The notes beneath the pieces are model-generated. The model was given only the letters and a program-made list of their open reading frames with translations. It made no database searches and was not told the DNA's origin. Made by a program: the position numbers and the translations under genes. Source: Bacillota bacterium (GTDB lineage Bacteria > Bacillota > Clostridia > Lachnospirales > Lachnospiraceae). From it: a stretch of 50,951 bases of DNA. Below are positions 24,693 to 33,793 of this stretch, in pieces. Numbering within the stretch: position 1 is the first letter of the stretch; each line of letters starts with the position of its first letter. Location of the stretch: contig JAEZWQ010000007.1 in assembly GCA_023420085.1 (NCBI GenBank), positions 1 through 50,951 on the forward strand. Reading direction: 5' to 3'.

Positions 24693-26129
24693 ATGGAATT
24701 TCAAAAAGATTTTTTATGGGGAGGTGCAACAGCAGCAAACCAATGTGAAGGTGGATTTAGTGAAAGGCATAGAGGATTAGCAAACGTAGATGTTATTCCT
24801 CATGGAAAAGATCGTTTTTTAGTAATGGCAGGAGAACTTAAAATGTTAGAATTAGATAATAAACATTACTATCCTGCATTAAAAGGAATTGATTTTTATC
24901 ATCATTATAAAGAAGATATTGCAATGTTTAAGGAGATGGGATTTAAAACTTTTCGATTAAGTATTGCATGGAGTCGAATTTACCCAAATGGAGATGATGA
25001 AATCCCAAATGAAGAAGGACTAAAGTTTTATGAAGATATCTTTAAAGAATGTAAAAAATATGGCATTGAACCATTAGTTACAATTACTCATTTTGATTGT
25101 CCAATACATTTAATAAAAACATATGGTGGATGGAAAAATCGTAAATTAATTGATTTCTATAAAAGATTAGTAATAACTTTATTCACACGTTATAAAGGGC
25201 TAGTTAAATATTGGTTAACCTTTAATGAAATTAATATGATTTTACATTTACCTTTTATGGGAGCAGGATTGGTTTTTGAAGAAGGGGAAGATAAAGAAAA
25301 ATCAAAATATATTAGTGCTCACCATGAACTTGTAGCTAGTGCTTGGGCCACAAAAATTGCTCATGAAATAGATCCAAATAACAAAATCGGTTGTATGATG
25401 GCTGCAGGAGATTACTATCCATATTGTTGTAAACCAGAAGATGTATGGGAAGCAAAAATGAAAGATCGTGAAAATATGATGTTTATTGATGTACAAGCAC
25501 GAGGTTATTATCCAAATTATGCAAAAAAACGTTTTGAAAAAATGGGAATTGAATATCCATGCCAAGATGATGATGAAAAGATTTTATTAGAAAATACAGT
25601 CGATTTTATTAGTTTCTCTTACTATTCTTCAAGATGCATAACAACAAGAGATGATATAAGTGAGAGTACAGGAAATGCATTTAAAGGAACTAAAAATCCA
25701 TATTTAAAAGAAAGCGAATGGGGGTGGCAGATTGATCCTTTAGGATTAAGAATTACAATGAACTCCTTATATGATCGTTATCAAAAACCATTATTTATTG
25801 TTGAAAATGGTTTAGGAGCTAAAGATGAATTAGTAAAAAATGATCAAGGAGATTATACGGTAGAAGATGATTATAGAATAGCATATCTAAAAGCGCATAT
25901 TGAGGCAATGAAGGCTGCTATAAAAGAGGATGGTGTAGAGTTATGGGGATATACTCCATGGGGATGTATTGATTTAGTAAGCGCATCTACAGGAGAAATG
26001 AGTAAACGATATGGATTTATTTATGTAGATTGTGACGACCAAGGAAATGGAACATTTAAACGTTATAAAAAGAAATCATTTAATTGGTATAAGAAAGTAA
26101 TCGAATCTAATGGAGATAATTTAGATTAA
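24693..26129 (+). CDS. GH1 6-phospho-beta-glucosidase
   Basis: A 478-residue cytosolic TIM-barrel enzyme. The acid/base is E179 in LTFNEIN and the nucleophile E371 in FIVENGLG. LVSASTGEMSKRYGFIYVD contains the Ser..Lys-x-Tyr triad that binds the 6-phosphate, which separates phospho-glucosidases from plain beta-glucosidases. It cuts a 6-phospho-beta-glucoside delivered by the PTS into glucose-6-phosphate and an alcohol or aglycone. It is the last gene of the operon and ends before a strong terminator. The insert near 215-225 (EEGEDKEKSKY) is usual for this subgroup. Confidence 0.9.
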   Translation: MEFQKDFLWGGATAANQCEGGFSERHRGLANVDVIPHGKDRFLVMAGELKMLELDNKHYYPALKGIDFYHHYKEDIAMFKEMGFKTFRLSIAWSRIYPNGDDEIPNEEGLKFYEDIFKECKKYGIEPLVTITHFDCPIHLIKTYGGWKNRKLIDFYKRLVITLFTRYKGLVKYWLTFNEINMILHLPFMGAGLVFEEGEDKEKSKYISAHHELVASAWATKIAHEIDPNNKIGCMMAAGDYYPYCCKPEDVWEAKMKDRENMMFIDVQARGYYPNYAKKRFEKMGIEYPCQDDDEKILLENTVDFISFSYYSSRCITTRDDISESTGNAFKGTKNPYLKESEWGWQIDPLGLRITMNSLYDRYQKPLFIVENGLGAKDELVKNDQGDYTVEDDYRIAYLKAHIEAMKAAIKEDGVELWGYTPWGCIDLVSASTGEMSKRYGFIYVDCDDQGNGTFKRYKKKSFNWYKKVIESNGDNLD

Positions 26130-26169
26130 ATAATTAAATAAAGAGATTTTATATAAATGACTAAAATAT

Positions 26170-26231
26170 AAAAAGATAGGAAACAATATAAAATAGATTA
26201 TTCTTTATGTATATGATTCCTATCTTTTTTA
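26170..26231 (+). terminator. Terminator of the eight-gene sugar operon
   Basis: A 13-bp stem (AAAAAGATAGGAA / TTCCTATCTTTTT) with a 34-nt loop and T-run. Confidence 0.7.
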
Positions 26232-26615
26232 ATAATAATATGGCTAAAATAATTTTTAAAATAAGAGTCGTAGTATAAATTATTTTCTGTAAACCCCTTG
26301 ATTGATGATAAAAACATAGTTTTAAATCTTTGATTTATATAAATTATTTTTATACAGTTTTTAATTATAGTATACAAAGTATATATATAAAGGTTCGCTA
26401 CATATTTAGTATTGGTAGTTTAATAATTAAAATATACCAGCATAATATTTTAATTATTACTGGTACCTATTTTTAAAATATTAAAGACATATTGATACTT
26501 TTGATATAAATAAAAAAACAATAAAAGAGACTATAATTAAATTTGTGTAAATAATAAAGATCTATATATCCTCTTGGATTGATATTAAAATAAATATTAA
26601 TTCAGGAGGATTTTT
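26232..26615. other. AT-rich gap between sugar locus and transposase remnant
   Basis: Very AT-rich, with no ORF, hairpin terminator or promoter that I can support. It probably contains the outer end of the IS256-type element, but I cannot place an inverted repeat. Confidence 0.4.
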
Positions 26616-27050
26616 ATGGCAAGAAGAAAAATGGATTTAGAACATGAAGCGCTAATAAAAGGGTTATTACAACACTATCAACCTAGAGATGTTAGCGACG
26701 TTCATGAGATGTTAAAATATTTACTAGGAGATGTTCTATAAATAATACTAGAATTTGAACTATATAATCATCTCGGCTATTGTAAGTATGATTACAAAAA
26801 CAAGGAAATAGACAATAGTCGTAATGGTTTTAGCCTAAAAGAAGTTGCATCTTCTATGGGAGATATTGTTCTAAATATACCAAGAGATAGACAAGGAGAG
26901 TTTGAACCACAAATATTTAGAAAATATCAGACAGATATCTCTGGCATAGAGAATAAAGTATTATGAGTGACAACAAGAGATATATCAGCAGAAATGATAT
27001 CACGAATAACAAAGACAGGGACTAATCTCAGAGCAGAAAAAATATCTTAA
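26616..27050 (+). pseudogene. IS256-family (mutator type) transposase, N-terminal remnant
   Basis: ATG 26616 follows AGGAGGA. The frame reads MARRKMDLEHEALIKGLLQH, then a TAA at about 26739, then LGYCKYDYKNKEIDNSRNGF, IVLNIPRDRQGEFEPQIFRK, YQTDISGIENKVL, a TGA, and VTTRDISAEMI. These are the hallmark blocks of the IS256 transposase N-terminus (NSRNG.S.K, IPRDR.GEFEP..V.KYQ.DIS). The catalytic DDE domain (about 250 residues) is missing. A dead insertion element on the right flank of the sugar locus. Confidence 0.85.
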
Positions 27051-27053
27051 AAG

Positions 27054-27062
27054 TGCTATAAT
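27054..27062 (+). promoter_or_regulatory. Extended -10 promoter of the AlbA_2-domain gene
   Basis: TGCTATAAT (hexamer 27057-27062) lies 33 bp before the ATG and directly after the transposase remnant. No clear -35 is seen. Confidence 0.5.
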
Positions 27063-27094
27063 ACATTGAAATATGTTTATGAAAAGGAGGTATT

Positions 27095-28627
27095 ATGCAG
27101 CTTTTAGATATAAAAAGAATGGCTCATAACATTCTTGAAAATCAAAAAATAGAAAGTTGTTTTATCGAATATAAAAAGTCGGCAAATTTTAAAGATAAAA
27201 TTCTAAAAACTGCTTGTGCCTCTGCCAATAACTACATGAACAATGAGATAGGCTTATTATTTGTCGAGATTGAAGAAGTTGATAATAAAGAAACAGGAGA
27301 AAAGGCAATTCCTAAAAGACCAATAGAAGGGATAAAGGAATCTAAAGTTGAAGGGATTGAAAATGAATTAAAATCTCTTCTTTCCAATATCCATCCTAAA
27401 ATAAATTACCATATTATTACGGACAAAATTGATGATGAATATTATATTGTCGTTGCGGTAGAGAGTGGTAGTAACGGTCCGTTTCAAACAAGTGAAAGAA
27501 CAGAAAAAGATAAAGATATTAGATTAAAGGCGGGAAGATACATTAGAGTCGGTAGAGATTCAAGACTGCCAAATCCAACTGAAGAATTTGAACTTTTGAA
27601 GAAATTTGCAAATTTTTCTTTTAGTTCCAATTTGAACGATACAGCCACCATAGATGAGTTAAGCTATGAATATATGAAAGAATATTTGCTTCAGACAGGA
27701 GCAAAGAAAGATGTTAGAGAAATGTCTAAGTTGGATATGGCAAAGAGTATGGGACTTATCAGTGAAAGTGAGTATGGTGGTTATAGAGCTAAAAATTTTG
27801 CTGTGTTGATGTTTGCGGAAACACCAAATAAATTTATTCCAAATGCCCATGTTGAAATCATAAGAGAAATTGACGGAACGGATAAAATGGAATCAAAAAG
27901 ATTTGATGGGCCAGTTTGGATACAGGCAAAACAAGTCAGCAAATATTTTGAAGATAATATTATGACTTCATATACCATAAGGGAAGCTGATAAAATTGAA
28001 CATAAGATTATCTATAACTATCCTCTTACGGCATTTGAGGAACTTGCTACTAATGCTATTTTGCATAAAGAGTATGATACGCCAGAATATGTAGGAATAT
28101 ATATTTACAAGGATAGAATTTCTTTTGTAAACCATAACAGACCACTTCCTCCTGTAACTATTGAAGCTCTTAATAGAGATAGAAGTTTTGATAGAAGACA
28201 ATATCTTAATAAAGAACTTAAAGAGATGTTCTTTTCTCTTAATCTAATTGAGTCTTACGGATCAGGGATAAGGCGTGCAAAAGATGCACTATTAGAAAAT
28301 GGATCTCCTGAGCTTAAGTTTTATCCGGACAATGAAGATGATAACTATACTAATGCAGTTATGGGTGTAAACAAAGAATTTTTGAAAGACTTTGACAGTA
28401 GTTATAATGAAAAAACTACCATGAAAACTACTACTAAAACTACCATGAAACAGGAAGAGATTATTAAAATAATTGCTGAAAATCCTCATATAAGTGCGAA
28501 AGGAATGGCAGAGAAACTAAATCTTACTATTGACGGTGTGCGTTATCATTTAACTAAAATGAAGAAGTCTGGACTTATTCGATATAAAGGCTCAACAAAA
28601 TTAGGCCAGTGGATAATTATGAAGTAG
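27095..28627 (+). CDS. AlbA_2 (Schlafen-type) DNA-binding / RecG-like HTH protein
   Basis: A 510-residue cytosolic protein with AAAGGAGG before ATG. Residues 15-170 form an AlbA_2 domain (CFIEYKKSANFKDK, LKAGRYIRVGRDSRLPNP). Residues 230-400 match the HATPase_c_4/RecG-like C-terminal module (YPLTAFEELATNAILHKEYD, ISFVNHNRPLPPVT, LIESYGSGIRRAKDALLENG). The C-terminus carries a low-complexity linker (TTMKTTTKTTMKQEE) and a MarR/LexA-like winged helix (ISAKGMAEKLNLTIDGVRYH). Such proteins are common on mobile islands; a regulator or defence-linked role is suspected but unproven. Confidence 0.8.
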   Translation: MQLLDIKRMAHNILENQKIESCFIEYKKSANFKDKILKTACASANNYMNNEIGLLFVEIEEVDNKETGEKAIPKRPIEGIKESKVEGIENELKSLLSNIHPKINYHIITDKIDDEYYIVVAVESGSNGPFQTSERTEKDKDIRLKAGRYIRVGRDSRLPNPTEEFELLKKFANFSFSSNLNDTATIDELSYEYMKEYLLQTGAKKDVREMSKLDMAKSMGLISESEYGGYRAKNFAVLMFAETPNKFIPNAHVEIIREIDGTDKMESKRFDGPVWIQAKQVSKYFEDNIMTSYTIREADKIEHKIIYNYPLTAFEELATNAILHKEYDTPEYVGIYIYKDRISFVNHNRPLPPVTIEALNRDRSFDRRQYLNKELKEMFFSLNLIESYGSGIRRAKDALLENGSPELKFYPDNEDDNYTNAVMGVNKEFLKDFDSSYNEKTTMKTTTKTTMKQEEIIKIIAENPHISAKGMAEKLNLTIDGVRYHLTKMKKSGLIRYKGSTKLGQWIIMK

Positions 28628-28651
28628 TGGTAAGTTGCAATACACATAACC

Positions 28652-28687
28652 AAAAGGTGATTAGAGTAAAATCTAACCACCTTTTTT
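28652..28687 (+). terminator. Terminator after the AlbA_2-domain gene
   Basis: AAAAGGTG-A-TTAGA pairs with TCTAA-C-CACCTTTT (one A-C mismatch), followed by T. Confidence 0.65.
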
Positions 28688-28754
28688 GTTTGTAAAAAAA
28701 GTGGTAAAAATGCGAATAAATGATTTTCATAACATTTTGGAACTTGTATAAAAG

Positions 28755-28851
28755 TTATAATAAGATTACCCAATTTGTTGCAGATGAGAATCCCTAATTT
28801 GTGACAATATAGACGCAACCAAAAAAGTGGGGGAATTTAACTTGAATTTTA
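28755..28851. repeat. Mobile-element end fragment, copy R3
   Basis: The longest copy of the repeat seen at 6736-6808 and 4817-4854. It contains two related sub-repeats, AATTTGTTGCAGATGAGAAT and TAATTTGTGACAATATAGAC, then ACCAAAAAAGTGGGGG and AATTTAACTTGAATTTTA. Clustered sub-repeats are known from IS21-type ends. The rest of 28628-28975 holds only terminators. Confidence 0.65.
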
Positions 28852-28926
28852 CACCCCATGATAAAAAGTTGAGGTTTGTATTTCTATTAATATATAAATT
28901 CTACCAATATATAAACATATATCAAA

Positions 28927-28966
28927 ATAAAAATAAGAGGGATTAAGATTAATATTTCCCTCTTAT
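28927..28966 (-). terminator. Terminator of the ula operon
   Basis: ATAAGAGGGA (28933-28942) and TCCCTCTTAT (28957-28966) form a 10-bp stem; on the minus strand it is followed by TTTTTATTTT. Confidence 0.75.
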
Positions 28967-28975
28967 CTATTACCA

Positions 28976-29809
28976 TTATCTATTTAATTTTTCTCTAAGG
29001 AAATTAGAAGATGATTTAAGCTTATCTAAATCCCCTTCTTTCTTGTACCAAAATTCACCAGTGAATAGTTGAACATTTTGTTTAAAAAGCAAATCTATAC
29101 ATTTTTCATATTCTGTATGACCACTACCAAAATCCATATCACGATATACATTTGGTACAGTTTCCTTTAGATGAGAAGCAAATATGTGAGCTTTTCCAGA
29201 ATCAATTTCATTTTCAAGACTTATATTATATTTTACACAAGCATTTTTTAAATTACCGATATCAGGATAAATACCTAAATATGGAGAATTGATAAGATTA
29301 ACATATTTCATAGCCTTAGTAATTGTATCCATAAATTCTGTTTCCATGGTTTCAAATCCAAGATTCACTCCATATTTACTTGCATATTGAACGGATCTCA
29401 TCAGATTTTCTTCAAAATACTTCTTTGTATCTTCAGTAGATTCTTCATAATATACATCATAACCAGCTAATTGAATAAGTCTAATTCCCAATTTATCAGC
29501 AAACTGAATAGCACGATACATAATATCCAAACTCTTATTTCTTATCTCAATATTTGAAGATCCTAAAGGGTATTTTCTATGACCAGAAAGACACATAGTT
29601 CTGATCTTTGTAGATGACTTATTAATAGCATCTAATGCTTCATTAGAAAAATTATTGTACAACCTTTGAAGTTTATAATCAGTCTCATCAATGCTTATTT
29701 CTAAATGATCAAATCCACTCTTTTTACAAAGGCATAGCTTTTCTAGTATGGTAAAATTATTAGGCATTGCTTTTTCATATAATCCTAGTAAATATTTATT
29801 TTTGTCCAT
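28976..29809 (-). CDS. ulaE: L-ribulose-5-phosphate / L-xylulose-5-phosphate 3-epimerase (UlaE)
   Basis: About 277 residues, TIM-barrel. Matches UlaE blocks in order: LGLYEKAMP, LCKKSGFDHLEISIDETD, IRTMCLSGHRKYPLGS, IQFADKLGIRLIQLAGYDVY, YPDIGNL and FGSGHTEYEKC. It turns L-xylulose-5-phosphate into L-ribulose-5-phosphate in ascorbate breakdown. I take ATG 29809 (MDKNKYLLG), 11 nt after GGAG; two earlier ATGs (29827, 29818) overlap that site. The start lies inside the end of ulaF (14-nt overlap). Last gene of the minus-strand operon. Confidence 0.88.
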   Translation of the reverse strand: MDKNKYLLGLYEKAMPNNFTILEKLCLCKKSGFDHLEISIDETDYKLQRLYNNFSNEALDAINKSSTKIRTMCLSGHRKYPLGSSNIEIRNKSLDIMYRAIQFADKLGIRLIQLAGYDVYYEESTEDTKKYFEENLMRSVQYASKYGVNLGFETMETEFMDTITKAMKYVNLINSPYLGIYPDIGNLKNACVKYNISLENEIDSGKAHIFASHLKETVPNVYRDMDFGSGHTEYEKCIDLLFKQNVQLFTGEFWYKKEGDLDKLKSSSNFLREKLNR

Positions 29810-30488
29810 AATATGCATTTGCTCCATGTTTTCTTAAATAATGCTTATCCAAAAGAGATTGTGATATAGGATTATTATAATTAATAGAAATATCATGCCA
29901 GTTCATAAAAGCGACTTCTTCAAGGACAACAGCATTAAAAACAGAATTATATGCATCTTTCCCAAAAGTAAAGGGACCATGGCTTGCAACCAATACTGCT
30001 GGGATATCCATAGGGTCTATACCTCTTTTTTTAAATTCATCAATAATTACAGTACCAGTATTTGCCTCATAGTTTCCGTTTATAGCCTCACTAGACATAT
30101 CAGAGGTACATGGAATTGTTCCATAGAAATAGTCAGCGTGAGTCGTACCTAATGCATGAATATCTTGTTTGGCTTGAGCCATTAGAGTCGCCCATTTTGA
30201 ATGAGTATGGCATATTCCCCAAATATTAGGAAAAGCTTTATAAAGTTCAATATGAGTATCTGTATCGCTAGAAGGATTTAGTTTACCTTCGACAACATTT
30301 CCTTCTAAATCAACAACAACCATATCATCTGGAGTCAATTTATTATAATCGACTCCAGATGGTTTTATAACAATATATTTTCTAGTTTCATCAATTTGAG
30401 ATACATTACCCCATGTGAACTTTATCAAATCGTACTCTGGAAGCTTCATATTAGCTTCATATACTTTTTGTTTAAGTTCTTCAAGCAT
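29796..30488 (-). CDS. ulaF: L-ribulose-5-phosphate 4-epimerase (UlaF)
   Basis: About 230 residues, class II aldolase/epimerase fold. Shows LIKFTWGNVSQID, VIKPSGVDYNKLTPDDMVVV, the zinc-site HTHSKWATLMAQ, LGTTHADYFYG and VLVASHGPFTFGKDA. It converts L-ribulose-5-phosphate to D-xylulose-5-phosphate, linking ascorbate to the pentose phosphate pathway. Start ATG 30488 is preceded by GGAGA; a longer frame to 30539 would overlap ulaB. The true start nearly touches the ulaB stop. AraD is the closest alternative, but the operon context is ula. Confidence 0.9.
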   Translation of the reverse strand: MLEELKQKVYEANMKLPEYDLIKFTWGNVSQIDETRKYIVIKPSGVDYNKLTPDDMVVVDLEGNVVEGKLNPSSDTDTHIELYKAFPNIWGICHTHSKWATLMAQAKQDIHALGTTHADYFYGTIPCTSDMSSEAINGNYEANTGTVIIDEFKKRGIDPMDIPAVLVASHGPFTFGKDAYNSVFNAVVLEEVAFMNWHDISINYNNPISQSLLDKHYLRKHGANAYYGQK

Positions 30489-30489
30489 A

Positions 30490-30780
30490 TTATTTCTCCA
30501 ATAAACCAGAAGATTGAATTTTTTCTTTTGCTTCATCAACTGATAATATATTTTTCATACCTATGACTACAGTACCTTTTTTAGCCGCATCATCAAACAT
30601 ATTTACAAAGTTAAGTGAACAAAATACAGCATCAGCAGTTCTAGCTTGTGCTTTACCTTCACTTATTGAACAATGAGATATATCAACTTTAACTCCTAAA
30701 TCTTCAAAAGCTTTCTTAACTTTCATCATCATCATCATTGATGTGCCTGCTCCATTTGCGCAAGATACAATAACTTTCAT
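30490..30780 (-). CDS. ulaB: PTS ascorbate-type EIIB (UlaB)
   Basis: A 96-residue cytosolic phospho-carrier. The P-loop-like VSCANGAGTS carries phospho-cysteine C7. The remainder (DISHCSISEGKAQARTADAV, GTVVIGMKNILSVDEAKEKI) fits UlaB/SgaB. It receives phosphate from UlaC and passes it to L-ascorbate during import by UlaA. AAGGAG precedes the ATG; it lies two bases after ulaA. A run of five Met after the P-loop is an oddity. Confidence 0.92.
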   Translation of the reverse strand: MKVIVSCANGAGTSMMMMMKVKKAFEDLGVKVDISHCSISEGKAQARTADAVFCSLNFVNMFDDAAKKGTVVIGMKNILSVDEAKEKIQSSGLLEK

Positions 30781-30781
30781 T

Positions 30782-32254
30782 TTAATTCTCCTTATTTATT
30801 GATTCTTTATAAGCTTCGTAGTCCTCAGCTATCATAAAATAATATTTCTTATTCTTACGATATTGAATTTGAGGAATAGCTATTAGGAAAAGAACAACTA
30901 TGACTAAACCTGCATAAGATAAATACTTCATTATTACAGTAAATGTTGGCCATACAACAGCCCAGTCCCACATACCTAGATAACCACCGTATGCAGCTAA
31001 TCCAACCCATCCAGCAATAAGAGCAGAACCAAATACTTGGCATAGACCTGCTAGGAAAGGCATAAGCATAGCAGCCTTAAATCCACCTTTATTATTTGAG
31101 AAAACTGCAATTGTTGCATTATCAAAGAATACTGGAACAAATCCTGCAATAATAATTGTTGGACTTTTTAAAAGTATTAATAATATAATAGCTATGAATT
31201 GACCCAATGCACCAAATAAGAAACCGATTGTTATAGCGTTTTGTGAACCAAATCCATAAGTAGCAGCGCAGTCGATTCCAGGTACAGCACCAGGTAATAT
31301 TTTACTAGAAATACCATCAAATGATGCGGTCAATTCTCCAACGAATGTTCTAACTCCTAGTTGTAGTATAGCTAAGTATACAGCAAAGTTCAATGAACTT
31401 GTTAATATATAGAAGAAAAAGTTTGCTTCAGGTTTTAGGAATTTATGATCAACAAGATAAGGTTTTCCTAAAATTAATAATATAGCACCAAAAAATACTG
31501 TCATTAAAATTGCTGTAGATACCATATTTTCATTAAATATTGATAAAAATCCAGGAAGTTCTATATCTTCAAGCTTTTTACCACTTTTTTTGCCTTTTTT
31601 GCTACCAAATAATTTTTCTGATAGCCATGAGAAGAACTTAAGTCCAAAAATCTGTTGATGTGCAACACAAAAACCAGCACCATCTGTTAAATCTTGTGTT
31701 ATTTCAACTGTTAGATTTGAACCTACAGCCCAATATAATCCAAGTACTAGAGCCATAATTATCAATATTTGTGTATTTCCTAATTCAGGGAAAGCAAATA
31801 GCACTAACCAAAATGCTGTTGCAGCTTGTTGAACTTGAACGTGGCCTGTAGTAAATACTGAACGAATTTTTGTATATTTTTTAAATAAAACAAGTAAAAT
31901 ATTGAAAACAAAGGCAATAAGTAGAAGTAAAATTACCTGTGAAAAAGCTCTACCAGCCTTATTCATAGCTTCAGTAACAGCATTTTGACCAAAATAAGGA
32001 TCAATTACTGTTGCAGAAAGGTTAAACTTCTCTTTTAGTCCTACTAGAATAGGTCTAAAACTTGATACCAATCCACCACTACCAACAGCTAAAATCATAT
32101 ATCCAACAGTTGCCTTAATGAATCCAGCTAATGACTCATACCATTTTTTACCTAATAGTAAATAACCAACAAATACGATTAAACCTATAAAATATGCTGG
32201 TTGAGTAAGTATATTATCAACAAACCCTTGACCAATTGCTTTTAAGATATCCAT
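30782..32254 (-). CDS. ulaA: PTS ascorbate-specific EIIC permease (UlaA)
   Basis: A 490-residue membrane protein with about eleven hydrophobic segments, starting FVDNILTQPAYFIGLIVFVG and LLGKKWYESLAGFIKATVGY. Blocks such as GHVQVQQAATAFW, DGAGFCVAHQQIFG and PGIDCAATYGFGSQNAITIG are characteristic of UlaA/SgaT. It imports L-ascorbate as L-ascorbate-6-phosphate. AAAGGAGGAAT precedes the start. Length is that of the family. Confidence 0.93.
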   Translation of the reverse strand: MDILKAIGQGFVDNILTQPAYFIGLIVFVGYLLLGKKWYESLAGFIKATVGYMILAVGSGGLVSSFRPILVGLKEKFNLSATVIDPYFGQNAVTEAMNKAGRAFSQVILLLLIAFVFNILLVLFKKYTKIRSVFTTGHVQVQQAATAFWLVLFAFPELGNTQILIIMALVLGLYWAVGSNLTVEITQDLTDGAGFCVAHQQIFGLKFFSWLSEKLFGSKKGKKSGKKLEDIELPGFLSIFNENMVSTAILMTVFFGAILLILGKPYLVDHKFLKPEANFFFYILTSSLNFAVYLAILQLGVRTFVGELTASFDGISSKILPGAVPGIDCAATYGFGSQNAITIGFLFGALGQFIAIILLILLKSPTIIIAGFVPVFFDNATIAVFSNNKGGFKAAMLMPFLAGLCQVFGSALIAGWVGLAAYGGYLGMWDWAVVWPTFTVIMKYLSYAGLVIVVLFLIAIPQIQYRKNKKYYFMIAEDYEAYKESINKEN

Positions 32255-32271
32255 ATTCCTCCTTTTAATAG

Positions 32272-32727
32272 CTATAAGTTATATTTATCAACTAAGCTAT
32301 TTAACTCATCTATATTATTAATTTTTTTAAGCTCTTCCAATAAATCTTCATTACAAAGAATTTCAGTTAAAGCTGTGAGATTTTCTAGATGCTTTTCTGG
32401 ATTTTGACTAGCAAGTGTAAAGAAAAGTTGAGCATCTAATTCACGGTCATTTTCATCAAATGCTATAGGTTTATTAAGTTTCATAAAACCAACAGCAGTA
32501 TTATTTACACCTTTAGCATTTTCTTGACAATGTGGTATTGCAACAAGTGGTGCAATAACTATATAAGGTCCATATTTTTTAATACATTCAATTATATCTT
32601 CAGGATAGTTTGACTCTACAGTATTATCAGCAATTAATGATGAACACGCTTTTCTTATTGCGTCTTCCCAGCTGCTTGCTTCATCAAAAAAGTTATAATG
32701 ATTTTTTTCGATAATTTCTCTAAACAT
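32272..32727 (-). CDS. ulaC: PTS ascorbate-type EIIA (UlaC)
   Basis: A 151-residue mannitol/fructose-type EIIA. The phospho-histidine is H66 in LVAIPHCQENAKGVN, followed by NNTAVGFMKLNKPIAFDEND and LDAQLFFTLASQNPEKHLEN. It accepts phosphate from HPr and passes it to UlaB. It lies between ulaG and ulaA with short gaps; E. coli has the order A-B-C with ulaG separate, so gene order differs. Confidence 0.9.
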   Translation of the reverse strand: MFREIIEKNHYNFFDEASSWEDAIRKACSSLIADNTVESNYPEDIIECIKKYGPYIVIAPLVAIPHCQENAKGVNNTAVGFMKLNKPIAFDENDRELDAQLFFTLASQNPEKHLENLTALTEILCNEDLLEELKKINNIDELNSLVDKYNL

Positions 32728-32734
32728 ATCTCAC

Positions 32735-33793
32735 CTATAAGATTGATCTAAATGGAACATTAGGCTCTTCAGTAAAGCAATCTTCAAAGCCACGTCTATA
32801 GTGAAATTCTAGCTTGTTTTTGTCTATAGGCCAAATATATTTGCCTCCAACATCCCAGATATATGGGTGGAATTTATAGTCTAGTGCTTCCTTTTTGTAG
32901 TTATATAGCATCATTATTTCTTTAGGATCAGCCTTGAAGTTTGTCCAAACATCGTAGTGAATAGGAATAACGACCTCACATCCAAGTGCTTCACCCATAC
33001 GAAGTATATCAATACTTGTCATTTTATCTTGGTTACCTACTGGATTTTCACCATAGCTACCAAGTGCAATATCAATCTTATGATCTTTTCCATGTTTAGC
33101 ATAGTATACTGAATAATGAGAGTCTCCACTATGATATACACTACCTGCAGGCATTTTTATAAGGTAGTTAACAGCCTTTTGGTCCATATCAGTAGGACAA
33201 ATACCTCTAACATCATGATCATTTGTTACTAGACAAGTTCTATCAAAACTATCAAGTACAACAATTTCAGTATCTTTTATTTTGATTACATCACCTGGTT
33301 TAACAACTTTACAGCGCTCTTCAGGCACACCATAACTTAACCATTTTTTAACTGATTCTTCTGGTCCAATAAATGGAACATCATCTGCACAATTTTTCAT
33401 AACAGCAGCGGCAAAAAATGGATCTATATGATCATTATGGTAGTGTGTTGATAATACTGCATCAACAGTAGTAACTGCAAATGGATCAAAAACAATAGGT
33501 GCAGCTCTTAAATTTGGTTGTAGTGCTTTACCTCCTGTCATATTTCGCATTTGATGAAATGGTGCCATTTCTTTTGTTTTTTTTGTTCTTTTACCATTTC
33601 CAAACCAAAGATCAATGGCAATATTTGTATTGTTTTCTGTCTTGAACCATATGCCGGTACAGCCTATCCACCACATGGCAAATGTTCCTTTTTCGACAAC
33701 TTCTTCATCGATTTCTTCATTTAGCCATGTTCCCCATTCAGGGAAGGCGCCTAATATCCAGCCTTCTCTAGTTATTTCATCAATTTTACTCAT
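32735..33793 (-). CDS. ulaG: L-ascorbate-6-phosphate lactonase (UlaG)
   Basis: A 352-residue metallo-beta-lactamase-fold enzyme. The metal motif is STHYHNDHID (H117, H119, D121, H122); further ligands are likely in YHSGDSHYSVYYAKHG and VIPIHYDVW. It opens the lactone ring of L-ascorbate-6-phosphate to 3-keto-L-gulonate-6-phosphate. AAAGGAGGG lies just before ATG 33793. It is the first gene of the minus-strand operon, facing ulaR across a 209-bp regulatory gap. Confidence 0.93.
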   Translation of the reverse strand: MSKIDEITREGWILGAFPEWGTWLNEEIDEEVVEKGTFAMWWIGCTGIWFKTENNTNIAIDLWFGNGKRTKKTKEMAPFHQMRNMTGGKALQPNLRAAPIVFDPFAVTTVDAVLSTHYHNDHIDPFFAAAVMKNCADDVPFIGPEESVKKWLSYGVPEERCKVVKPGDVIKIKDTEIVVLDSFDRTCLVTNDHDVRGICPTDMDQKAVNYLIKMPAGSVYHSGDSHYSVYYAKHGKDHKIDIALGSYGENPVGNQDKMTSIDILRMGEALGCEVVIPIHYDVWTNFKADPKEIMMLYNYKKEALDYKFHPYIWDVGGKYIWPIDKNKLEFHYRRGFEDCFTEEPNVPFRSIL

